A DNA stretch of 64,000 nucleotides. Source: Megaleporinus macrocephalus. Taxonomy: Eukaryota; Chordata; Actinopteri; Characiformes; Anostomidae. A program made the position numbers and the translations under genes. Shown here piece after piece: positions 27,301 through 40,800 of the stretch (position 1 is its first letter; the number at the start of each line of letters is the position of its first letter). Under the pieces are notes generated by a model. It did not search any database. It had not been told where the DNA came from and saw only the letters and a list, made by a program, of their open reading frames with translations. The stretch spans positions 21,766,349 to 21,830,348 of the forward strand of contig CM038702.1 in NCBI GenBank assembly GCA_021613375.1, written 5' to 3'.

Positions 27301-30300
27301 ATTTTCATGGCAAAAGCTTGTTGTACTGGTTGGTTAGTTAGTTTGTTTGTGTATGTATGTGTTTCATTGATTAGGTTGTGCATATGCAGGTTGGCCTATT
27401 TACGTTAATGACAGATTTCATTCACATACCTACACAAATGTGAAGATCATATCTAATTGAGCAGCGCAGCTTGTGAATGTAGCAAAAGACTGTGAACTTC
27501 AGCTATTTATTAGAATTGTAACAGCTTAGACCTGACAATAATATTAACAACTGACACAGTTGACAGTATTTCTTGTATAAGGGTTATTATACCAAATCAG
27601 TGCATTTTATGTCACTGCAACAAATGTTCACATTATTTTTAATGTTTAGTTATAGTTTAAATTTTAGTATTTTATCCTTCTTTTAAGCCGGGACTCAAAG
27701 ATCCAGATACAGGGCAGCATTCTGCTAAAAAATACAGTTTAAGTTGGTATCTCACCACACCTTCATCCAAGATTTAGATTTAGATTTAGACTGGAGTTAG
27801 GCAGGTGACCCAGCATTTTATGGGCACAACTCTTCCTTGCAACACACTGCAAGTAGCTCTCTGACATGAAAAAAATACAAAAAATACAATTTACATTACC
27901 ATTTTCTTCATCCTTTAGAATTTAAAACATTTTTAACACATAAAAAACATTGCCTTTAATACTCATATCTAACTAGACTTTGTTCTTATTGGGTGTCCTG
28001 CGTTGTGAGCTGAAACACTTCTTATAACTTCAACAAGAGCGGGCAGTGCTAAACTGCTGAATAAGCAGATATATGTAAATGTGTCTTTGTTTTTGTTTCT
28101 TGGTGAAGTAGCTGGTATATGTTATGTGCACTCCTGTTTTTATAAGAAACATTTTTCTCAAGCTCACCTTGATTATATCACTGCGTAAAAGATGGATTAG
28201 GCTTCCATTCATATTGAACATGTTGTGTTTTATTTCTTAAGCAGGTATGAGAGCTCATACAGAGTGCAATTCAGATTAGTAAGGGCATATTACAGATCTG
28301 TTCAATCAGAGTACCGAGGAAGTGCAGCTTATGTGTGACTTGTTAAAATGGTTTATCACATAAACCAGGGGTCACTAAAAGGCGGACCGTGGTCCGGATC
28401 CGGACACAGTCGTTATCCAGTGCGGACCCAAACTGATAAACTGTTGAGAATGATTTAATTTTGACTGTGTTTATTTTAAGCGGCGGAACCTTTCTTTTCT
28501 TTATGGTATACGGGCTTTACGGCGCAATGAACTCAGAGACCAATCACGTGTGCTGTAAGATCACTGAAGGCGCTCCACAGCCAATCAGATCAGTGCAGAT
28601 TGGGGCGTGTGGCACGCGCACAAGCGAGGTACGAAGCGAGGAGCAGCAGCCGGAGACTAAAGCGAGTCAGTAACAAAAAACAGAAAAGTCAACAGCGACA
28701 ACTGACTGGAATGGACCTGCTCGTCTAGTTTTGGAGAATACCACTCTGTAAAACCAACATGTCAATTTGTGAAGCTGAGTTAACAAGAAGACGCACGTTT
28801 TATTTACTTTCTCTACAAATAAACACTTTAAGATGCTCGTTGTTTAAAAAGAGTTCTGTTTTTTTAAATGTAGCTCTTGTTTTTATTAAAGTGAGGAAAA
28901 AACATTTATTAGAAGTTTTATAAATAATTCATTAAGTTCAGAATTTAAACAGTAAATATACTGAAATGTACTGAACGGTATGTGTGATGTGTTGGTGTTT
29001 CAGTTGCTGATGCTATAATGCGCTGATACTAGGCTACTTCAGTAAACAGGATACGCCACTGAATCATAACACAAGTTAGAAATAATGACCGTCCGGCCCT
29101 TGGCCTGAGGAAATCTCCTCTAACTGGACCGTAGTGACTTCTAATTAAATACTCCTGACATAAACTGTCTCCAAATCTTGGCTTTGTTAGGTTGCGTTCT
29201 TTATGTACGAAAATAAACACAACAGCAACACTGATTGCTGTGTTTGATAGAGACGAATAGATTAAATGGCAGAAACAGACACTTTTTTCAAACTGAAGAG
29301 GTTAACTGAAACTACTTAAGTATTTTTTTTATGTTACAGAGGCTTATCAGGTTTTAAATCAGTGTCAGTATCGGTCATGTTTGCCTGCTTTGCCAATGCA
29401 TTGGACTTAGTCACATGCTGAGTGTATACATTCTTTGGACTGTAATCCTCAAACCATACAACCTTATGACATTTAGTGAGATGTGCCAGACTGAAGTCTA
29501 GTTTATTACTAATTTACTAAATTACTGAACGTAGTGGGGGCTTCCCAAAAGTATTATAAAGTAATAATAAACTCTCTTCCTGGTACATTTGGAAATCTAC
29601 CCCTCACTGTGTTTGCTTAGTGGTGCGAATAACATTAATTGTGTGTGTGTTCTTTCCTCCACAGCGGTGTATTGTGACTATTACAATGAAGAGAGTGAGT
29701 ACGGCTGGCATTATGAGCCGTGTGGTCAGATCGAGACCTGTGGGAAAAAACACAGCTTTACTGAAAGACTTGAAGGTTTCAGTTCTTCTCTTTGTGTCTT
29801 CTGAATTCATTCTATATTCACGTCTGCCTGTGGTTTTGCTTGTTTGAAGGTTTCATCATTTTTTGTTGTATAAATAGAAGGTGTTTTAATAAGTTTGTTC
29901 ATTTATTTGTTTGATTTTTTTTGTGAAATAAAATGGACTAAAATAGATTTATGCTCTTTTTTTGATAAGGTTGTTACCCAAGGTGCCCTGCAGAGATGCC
30001 ATATTTTGATGAGAACACAAGAAAGTGCTCCAGTTTGGACAACTGCACATGTTATTTCAACAACACAATAGTTAGACCTGGTGATAAAGTCAGTCAATGC
30101 TGGTTAGTTGGTATTTTATTTGTAAAAGCAAAATGTAAGATACCAATCTTAGCCCTTTGCTATGTAATAGCTTACTGTATTATGAGGTGTTTATTTTATG
30201 CTTATTGTATTTGTTTTTTGCCATAGTACATGTGCTGAAGGACAGATCATTTGCAGTAAGAAAAAGTTTTTTAATACAGTCTTTAAACATACATATACAT

Positions 30301-33300
30301 TACAAATGTATTAATGTATTAATTTTATGTGAACTGCAGAAAACTGCAGCCCACGAATGATCCATCCAGCAACCACAACCACAGCAGCAACTACTCTAAT
30401 ACCAAGCACAAACCAAGAAACTAAACCTACAATCACATGGACAACAATGACCATAAAAACAACCACAGAAACATCAAGTACAACTAAAGGAACCAAAACT
30501 ACAACTACACCAACTACAGCTACACTAAAGATACCAGTGACCACAACAGCAACAACCAAAATACCAAGTACAACCAAAGAAACTGCAGCTGCAACTACAC
30601 CACAGACAATGGTGACCACAGCAGCAACCACCAAAATACCAAGTACACCTAAAGAAACAAAAACTACGACTCCACTAAGAACTTCACCAGAGACATCAGT
30701 GACCACCACAGCCACAACTACAATATCACGTACAAGTGAAAGAATAGAAACTACAACTCTACTAACAACAACTACACCACAGACTACAGTGATCACAACA
30801 GCAACCTCCAAAATGCCAGGTACAACTAAAACAACAGAAACTACAACTCCACTAACAACAGCGTCACCAGAGACACCAGTGACCACCACAACAACCACTA
30901 AAATATCAGGAACAACTGAAGGTACAGAAACTACAACTCTACTAACTACACCCACACTACAGATAACAGTGACCACAACAGCAGCCACCGAAATACCAGA
31001 TACAACTGAAGAAACTGAAACAACAACTCCACTAACTACAACTACACCAGAAACACTGGTTACCACCACAGCAACTACCGAAATACCAGGTACAACTGGA
31101 GGAACTGAAACTACAACTCCACTAACTACAACTACCCCAGAGACACCAGTGACCATAACAGAAATTACTGAAATACCAGGAACAACTGAAGAAACTGAAA
31201 TGTCAACTCCACCAACTAGAACTATACCAGAAACACCAGTGACTACCACAGCAACCACTGAAATACCAGGTACAACTGAAGAAACAGAATCTATAACTAC
31301 ACCAGAGAGATCAGTTCACACAACAGCAACTACCAAAGTGCCAGGTACAACAGAAGGAATGGAAACTACAACCCCACTAACTACAACAGAGACACCAGTG
31401 ACCACAACAGCAACAACTGAAATACCAGGTACAACTGAAGAAACTGAAATTATAACTCCATCAACTACAAATATACCAGAGACACAAGTGGTCACAAGAG
31501 CAACTACCAAAATACCCGGTACAATTGAAGAAACTGAAACTACAACCCCAAAAACTACAACTACAGCAGAAACGCCAGTGACCACCACCACAACCAACAG
31601 AATACCAGAAACAACAATAGAAACTGAAACTACAGCTCCATTAACTACAACTACACCACAGACAACAGTGACCACAACAGCAACCACTGAAGTATTAGGT
31701 ACAACTGAAGAAACTGAAACTACAACTCCACAAACTATAATTACAACAGAAACACCAGTGACCACCACCACAACCAACAAAATGCCAGAAACAACTATAG
31801 AAACTGAAACTACAGCTCCATTAACTACGACTACACCACAGACAACAGTGACCACAACATCAACAACTGAAAAAACAAGTACAGTTGAAGAAACTGAAAG
31901 TACAACCCCAAAAACTACAACTACAGCAGAAACATCAGTGACCACAACAACAAGCACTGAAATACCAGGTACAACTGAAGAAACTGAAACTACATCTCCA
32001 CAAACTACAACTACAACAGAGACACAAGTCACCACCACCGCGACCACTAAAATACCAGATACAACTGAAGAAACTGAAACTACAACCCCAAAAACTACAA
32101 CTACACCACAGACAACAGTGACCACAACAACAACTACTGAAATACCAGGTACAACTGAAGAAACTGAAACTACAGCTCCATTAACTATAACTATACCAGA
32201 GACAATAGTGACCACAACATCAACAACTGAAAAAACAAGTACAGCTGATGAAACTGAAACTACAACCCTAAAAACTACAACCACACCACAGACAACAGTG
32301 ACTACAACAACCACTGAAATACCAGGTACATCTGAAGAAACTGAAACTACAGCTCTATTAACTACAACTACACCAGAAACAATAGTGACCACAACATCAA
32401 CAACTGAAAAAACAAGTACAGCTGAAGTATTTGAAACTACATCTCCACAAACTACAACCACACCACAGATAACAGTGACCACAACAACATACACTGAAAT
32501 ACCAGGCACAACTGAAGAAATTGAAACTACATCTCCACAAACTACAACTACACCAGAAACATCAGTGACCACCACCGCAACCACCAAAATACCAGATACA
32601 ACTGAAGAAACTGAAACTACAACCCCAAAAACTACAACTACACCACAGACAACAGTGACCACAACAATAACCACTGAAATACCAGGTACAACTGAAGAAA
32701 TTAAAAATACATCTCCACAAACTACAACTACACCAGAAACACCAGTGACCACCACCGCAACCACCAAAATACCAGATACAACGGAAGAAACTGAAACTAC
32801 AACCCTAAAAACTACAACTACACCACAGACAACAGTGACCACAACAATAACCACCAAAATACCAGGTACAACTGAAGAAACTGAAACTACAGCTCCACAA
32901 ACTACAACTACACTAGAAACACCAGTGACAACCACAGCAACCACCAAAATACCAGAAACAACCATAGAACCTGAAACTACCACACTAAAAACTACAACTT
33001 CACCACCGACAACAGTGACCACAACATCAACAACTGAAAAAACAAGTACAGCTGAAGAAACTGAAAGTACAACCCCAAAAACTACAACTACAGCAGAAAC
33101 ATCAGTGACCACAACAACAACCATTGAAATACCAGGTACAACTGAAGAAACTGAAACTACATCTCCACAAACTACAACTACAACAGAGACACAAGTCACC
33201 ACCATCGCAACCACTAAAATACCAGGTACAACTGAAGAAACTGAAACTACAACCCCAAAAACTACAACCACACCACAGACAACAGTGACCACAACAACAA

Positions 33301-36300
33301 CTACTGAAATACCAGGCACAACTGAAGAAACTGAAACTACAGCTCCATTAACTACAACTACACCAGAGACAATAGTGACCACAACAGCAACAACAACTAA
33401 AAAAACAAGTACAGCTGATAAAACTGAAACTACATCTGCACAAACTACGACTACAACAGAAACACCAGTGACCACCAAAATACCAGAAACAACTATAGAA
33501 ACTGAAACTACAACCCCCAAAACTACAACCACACCACAGACAACAGTGACCACAACAACAACCACTGAAAAAACAAGTACAGCTGAAAGAACTGAAACTA
33601 CAGCTCCATTAACTACAACTACACCAGAAACACCAACTCTTCCAGTCAGATCAACACAGCATACAACTTTAAGTACTGGTAATTTTATCAGCATTCACAT
33701 TATTAGCAAGCCTTTATGGAGTTTATAAAGGGATCCTGTTTTCTGTTTTTCTTTTCTCCTTTACTTTATTGTGTTATAGTTATAACGCTCAATATACATG
33801 CCAGTGAGTGAAACTCTCACCAGTAGAAACCACTTTTACTACTAAATTCCAGTCATTTACTTTGTTAGAAGGTAGAAATCTTGAAACACAATCCCAGTAG
33901 CAGGATGCGTCTACTGCTTTCAGCCTCTCTGGCAGGTTGACCAAAGGGAATGCGCTGGGTTCATCAGGAGGCGGGGTTTAAAGACACAGGAGCTCCTTCA
34001 GAGCAGTTCAGATGTTCAGGGTGAACACGTTTTGGGAAAACTGAAACGTGTAAATCTGTTCTCGTAGACCCCCCAAAAAATTGATCAACATCAAAAATGA
34101 GCATCCCTTTTGGTGAGATGCAAATGATCTTCTATTAAGGCCACCTGCAAGTACTTTACCTGTTCTAAACATTCTCTCTGTAATGTAAAGGCGTTTGCAG
34201 GGATCCCCTGAGAAACCAAAGCTGGCCCAGTGGTGCTGAGTGGAAAGAGGATTGTTTCTATAAAACCTGCAGAGACAACACCATTGAGATGAGGCCTGTT
34301 GTTTGTCCATCCGTGGTCCCGCCAGTGTGCCGTGAAGACCTGATGCGTGTGGTGAAGGATGACCAGGGCTGCTGTGAAATTTGGCAGTGTGACTGTAAGT
34401 GCTGTGGTTTACATGTGGCTTTTCAGTATTTTAGGAAGGAACTCTACTCGAAAGATTTAACTTTAGATGCAACTGTTCTTCAGTTATGAAACCTTCCTTC
34501 TTAATCTTTAAAGATGGGCATGAATGAAAACTGCTAAATCTTTTATTTGCTTTTATTTGTTTTTGTTTTTTACTTGAAGCTGTAAAGTGTATTGCTTTTA
34601 CAGTCTTACACAAAAGCCAAAGCCTGTTGTTCTTTCTGTAATTTCCAGGAAAAACAACTATTAGGGTTGAAGTTATAAAGTGAAATAAAAAATTTAACCA
34701 AAACTCCAAAAAGCACATTATTAAATACATTATTTAATAAATATAAAAAAAATACTTAGTGTGTTTATTGTAGCTTCCATTCTTTCCAAGGTGACTTTTA
34801 GTGTTTCTAAGAAGTCTGCAGTCCTATTATTCATTGGCTTTAAAGTTCAGTCGTAGAAGTATGTTGCATTTGCACCTTCATAAGATAAGTTTTCAATTAG
34901 TAATGTTGAGGACTGAACTCAGGGGAGGTCTGCCCATCTTTCAGAGAACACCAGCAGCTTATTTGTTTGTTTTTCAAATCTTTTAAATTTCCTTTGTGTC
35001 AAACAAATTAACAGCTACACATCTATCCTTGTAAAACTGTCTTTTGGAACACTGGAAGGATGGACAGAATCCCTTGTTGATGTTTTCAGATCTAAAGATT
35101 AGGAATTGATTTTCTCCTCTCTCTGTGCTGTTTATCTGATGGTATTCAAGCAGCTTAAGGGTGGTCTTTGAGATCTGCTCTCATAGGAAAACAGTAATAC
35201 AGATTGGAAGTAGATTCTACAGGGATTGACTACCTATGTTCTGTTATTTCTACTGGTATTACTAGTATTTCTACTACGCCTTGCACCAATAAGTCTCTGC
35301 CATTATTACAATTAATGTTTTTTCAATGTTTCCCTCAGGTCAGTGTGAGCTCTATGGGGACCCACATTACATTTCATTCTCAGGAAATACATTCGACTTC
35401 CTGGACAACTGCACTTATACACTGGTAAAGGAGAAGATTTCTCGGCATCATCTGAGCATTTCGGTGGATAATTACTTCAGCAGTCCTTGGCTGTTTGGCT
35501 CATCAGCCAAGGGCATCATTCTGAAGTACCGTGATGCCACAGTCACACTCCAGTTAAATGCAGAAAATTATACTGTGGAGGTAAATATACTTTTTATTCT
35601 TAAAATTTGGATTCCCATTAGTCTAACTGAAGCATAAATGAAAAAATGATGATGATGAAGATCATGATGTTCATTAGGTTCATAGGAATGCATGGATACA
35701 AACCCGTTTTCCAAGCCAAATACTTCTACCAGTTAACGTAATTCGTTCTGAGATGTAAATGTCTTTCTGGCATCATATTTAAAATCTGAATATATTTCTC
35801 ATATTCAGCCTATCATACGTTGTCTTTGTACTATTTCAATAACATATAGAGTTTTGTGATTTGTGTATCATTGCTTTCAGTATTTGTTGACATTTTGCAC
35901 AGGGTCGCCACTTGTTTTGGAAACAGGGTTGTACAACTTTCGACCAAAACTGAGTTTTAAATTCAAAACTGATATGAAACAGAAAGTTTGAGACAATAGC
36001 AGATAGCAGTGGTGAAAAAAGGGTAGAGCTTGGTGGAATACTTAACAATGTGATCACATCTGTGACCACAATACATAAGACCCGGACAACAAAATCTAAT
36101 TTTATTATCTTAAAAAATGTGTTGAAGCTAGTATGCTGTGTTTTATGTATGTGTTTAAGTTGTGAGGCTTTTTTAAAAAATACATTTTCTGGCATATTTT
36201 TCAGGCTACTCTTAATGACGTACCAGTCCAGCCACCTTACGAAGAACATGGCATCAGGTTTGAGGGCACACATTTCAAAGTCTTCATTTACATTGATGAA

Positions 36301-37261
36301 ATCCGCTCTCACGTCTCTTTCGATCCAGACAACACTCTGCAGATCACTCTGGCAATGGAGCACTTTCGGGATAACACTGTTGGACAATGTGGTAGGTGTC
36401 CAGCAGTTGGATTTGCCATTTTTTATAGTAAAACATTCATTCTTGTTAGTTGTTGCTAACACCTGCACTGCCACTATGTAGAACTACAGTACAGAACATA
36501 ATGTACAGAACATAATGTTTTGTGTGATATCCTGTGGTGTTATTATAGAGTTGTATAATCTGCCATAGTGATAGTTATTGTACTCTATATATTGTATATA
36601 TATCGTTGCTGTCCAAAGAAAAACATGTACCTCTATTTTCATAGATTTTTTAATTTTTTTATTTTTAGACAGCAGCTATTTACTTTGTGTGAAAGTTCAA
36701 TGATGAATGGAGCAATAGAAATGCTCCAAAACAGCTTGGAAAAAAATCTGGTACCAATAACTTACAATAAAAGTAAAGTGAGTTTTAGTCCTCTCCTGTA
36801 AAGTTGCCATTTTGGAGATACTTGGGGTTTTTTTTTGGCAGCGACGATATATAAGATATAAGATCAAAGAATTTCAATTAGTCAGTTAATCAAACAGTCA
36901 GTCACTTTTGTCTTTCAGGTGTGTGTGGTGGGCCGTCCTGCGTACGCAGGGATGGTCATGTTGAGAGTGAGGACTGCTGTGCTATGACTGCTTATGACTG
37001 GATAGAGAACGACCCTCTAAAGCCCTACTGTATTGACGCCCCCAAGGATGTCCCCTGTGTCCCAATCAATCCACCTACACCACCTCCAAGTAAACCACCT
37101 TGCGTGGCTCCTCTCTGTGAACTTCTAAAACATGAGTAAGCTGTATCTTCATCTCCTTCATTCTTTCATAAGCACTGTACATTACATATAGCCACTGACA
37201 CTAACCATAGTGACTGTACATAGTGATGCACACTGAGTGGATTTTTAAGCAATAAAATAAG

Positions 37262-37335
<74 letters not shown>

Positions 37336-37828
37336 AGTAAACATGAGTTTGTTCGGGTGTATAAATAATTGTATAAGCTCCTCTACAATGCTACAAAACC
37401 CCCCAGTGATATGTCTGTTCTTTCAGAATGTTTCGTGAGTGTACTCGGAGTATGGATGTGGAGACTCTGGTGATGAACTGCAGGCTCGATTACTGTGCGG
37501 TGGGGAAAAATATGATTTGTTCCGCACTTCAGCACCTGAGTGAGCAGTGCAAGAGACTGGGCTACTGTGTGTACTGGAGAAACCTCACAGAGGGTGCCTG
37601 TAGTAAGTATTCTGAATCTATCTTTCTGAATCTTTTCAAATAGACTTTAACATTCTCCTACAGGCGTATAAAGCTTTACATAATCTGGCACCTGCTTAAA
37701 TCACAGAATGTCTGTATATGTTCCAACATGAGATCATAGATCGGTGGATACCAACCTTCTACATATCCTTCCATAAAATACAGAAAACGTGGAGAGACTC
37801 TTTCAGTTGTACAACTAAATGGAAGGTT

Positions 37829-37870
<42 letters not shown>

Positions 37871-40800
37871 GGTAGAATGTTTCTTGAGCCTCTGACACAG
37901 GAAGCTGACACAGATTGAAGGGAGTGAACCTAGACTCACCCAACAGTCTCACTTTTCTTGCTTAGATAGCATAAAGAAAGAAGTAGGAGATGCTGCAGAG
38001 AGCCCATCAAAGCTCTTTATTTGGGAACAAACATTGCATGCAAGCTTTACTGACTGCTGTGGCACGTTAAACCTGATGCAGAGCTGTAGAGGAGGCAATG
38101 CAGCATCATTCTGTATATATGTGTGGCTAGATAATTTATTCAGATAATACTTTTCATGTATCCTGCGACTGTGAAACATCGTTAATCAGCATTTTCTTCT
38201 TCATTTTATTAGATCACTAATTTAAATTCATCATAATCATTTGCTGTCAGCTCAAACGGTCTGTTCCACATGCTTGTCGATGTGTTAGGAAACTTTTTAT
38301 TTTTGTTTTAGATGTCGCATGTCCTGAAGGAATGATTTTTGATGAGTGTCGCAGCACTCCAGATGATGTTTGCCAAGGCGGGTATGACATCATCATTTAG
38401 ATCTATTTCTCTGTCTGTCTATCTATCTGTCTATGTATCTTTTTTCCTCTAGTTTTCTATGTTTATGTCTATCTGTTTGTTTAGTTTTTTCCTTGTTCAT
38501 CCACCTGTTTTTAAACCTTACAAATAAACAATGTGTTTGCCTGTGTTGTTTACATCTGATAAGATTTAAAAGTACCTTTGCTAGCAGGTGTCATTTCTGT
38601 TGTTCACAGGAGTCGTGTTCCTGGAAAATTCAGTACAGATAATATGAGATCTGGCTGCTTCTGTCCAGACAACAAGAGCCTTGCAGAGGAACACAAGACG
38701 TTCTGTGTGTCTGAATGCACCCGTAAGTGGCAGATATTTCCTATAATGCTGTTACAGTCAATAATCAGTGACATAGTTTTTCAGTTTTTTATTTAAAGGA
38801 GCAGTGTGTACAATTCAAGTGGGTCTATTAGCAGAAATTGAATTTAATATACAAACCTATGTTTTCCCAATGTATAATTTACCTGTAACTATAAATCGAT
38901 GTGTGTTTTAAATCTTTAAATCTGCATAGGAGCGGGTCCTCTTCTCAAAGAGGTCCCCATTTTGCTATAGTGACAAACTCCTCACTGGTTGTAGAAAGTG
39001 CAGTTCATGTTTCACGTTTTCACGTTGAATAGACAACTTGAATTTTGGTTGTGTTATAGCACCGGTTGGAAGAAGTTTTAGTGCTAAAGTTTCCAACCAT
39101 AGGTTTATTTATCAGTAGCCCCATGGATAAATTCCCATTCCACCTTAAATGGTGCAGCATTTACATTCTGGCGCTGACATTCAGCTTCTTATTCACCAGC
39201 TTCTTATTCACCAGCTTCTTGTTCAGATTTTTCACTTCCACCTTAAATGGTGTGCAGTTATTAAACCCTTTCAGCTGCCAGAATGTAACTGCAGCACCAT
39301 TTAAGGTAGAACAGAAACATGTGAACAAAAAGCTGGCGAATAGTACCAGCATTTAAAGAATAATTTGAATGTTTTGAGTTATTATGTTGTACTAAGGATA
39401 TGCTGACGGGGGGCCTTTGGCTCTTTTAATAACACACCTTTATATTTCCTGACATATGTATCCAGTTAAAATGTCTTAAACAGACATTTCCTGTGTCTAA
39501 CTATAAACAAGCATGTTCTTTGTTTCGCTGCCAGACTGCAAAGGCCCACTAGGAGAGCCCATGCCGGTGAGATATTACTCTTTTATGTAATATAAAATTA
39601 AGAAATTACCCACTTACCCACTAATTATAGGATATGAGTCTTACAATATTCATCCATTGTTAACAAAAATATTTGAAAACAGCAGCCAAGATCTTCACCC
39701 AGTTTGCTCACTTTTTTACTTCAGCTTTTAAAGAATATAATGACCCCATCACTCCCACATACATGTATGAGGTGACTGATCAGCTTCTGAACATAGATGT
39801 TGACTTCTTGTCAGAGCACGTCTGTACTCCGACTTCATTGTTATGTTATTTGTTTATAAGGTTGGAGCAGTATGGGAGTCAAATTGCCACACATGCACAT
39901 GTAACAACCAGACCCGGACAGAGGAATGCTCACCAATGCCTCCTGCACCGAGCCCAGTATGTAGTGCAGACACCATGCTCGTCTCAGGCTGCTGCAACAA
40001 CCAGATATGCGGTAAAGTAGTCTTAACGGCACTTCAGCACTTCACGTCCCTCTTCCTTTGAAAGTGCTCTCGTATTCGCAACGTCACACTTGTTCTGTCC
40101 TGTTGGCCTCCACTGCTTTTATGGTAAAGAGTAAAATTCCACCACAGGCTTTGTTATGGTTGGTAATGTTTTTTGTAGATGTGGAAGAATTATTATCATT
40201 ATTGTGATATGAGTTTCTGTGATAAACACATTATTATGGGCTTCAATGAGAGAGCAAATCTAATTATGTTGCATTAATTCCATTGTGGGAATGTAGACTT
40301 AGAAGCCCAACAAGTGCTTACCTGAGCTAGGCTTGAGCACTGCTAGTAATTTAACCATTCGACTAAACAGCCAGTTACAAAACGTTTTAACATGCACTGA
40401 TCAAACATGACTGTTTTCTGAACAACTACCATTTAAAAATGTCTAAAACATGATGCTTATTCTAATTCTCAGTGATATGGGTAAAAAGGAATGGCTACTG
40501 TTACAACCAACCTTCTTTTTTGTTTGTTTGTTTATTTATTTAAGCTTATTTTATTTATTCTATTTGAAGCACCTCATGTTAATTACTTAGGTTTTACAGA
40601 CAGGTAATTTCCACAAGGGGGCACTATTAGCAATCAGATGCCTGTGGGTGCTTCTTAGGAGCAGCTTTTTTAAAATCAGTAACATCATGTTCCTGTTCAG
40701 CCTTACAAAGCAGTAGCTATTCATATTTTATTACTTTTATTTTGTGCAAAAGTAAATGGTGTTTCATTTGTATGTAATTTTTTGTTTTGCTATTAGATTT

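Noticed and set aside
23921..27868. One large transposon delimited by the inverted repeats
   Set aside because: Three conserved mucin exons lie inside and belong to the surrounding gene, so the repeats are two separate insertions.
31316..33694. A 792-residue open frame on the minus strand, rich in Val and Ser
   Set aside because: It is the antisense of the Thr-rich mucin exon. The ACA/ACT/ACC codons simply lack antisense stops; it has no start context, splicing partner or family motif.
35836..36474. A 212-residue minus-strand open frame
   Set aside because: It overlaps mucin exon 33 in antisense plus intron sequence, and shows no family motif.
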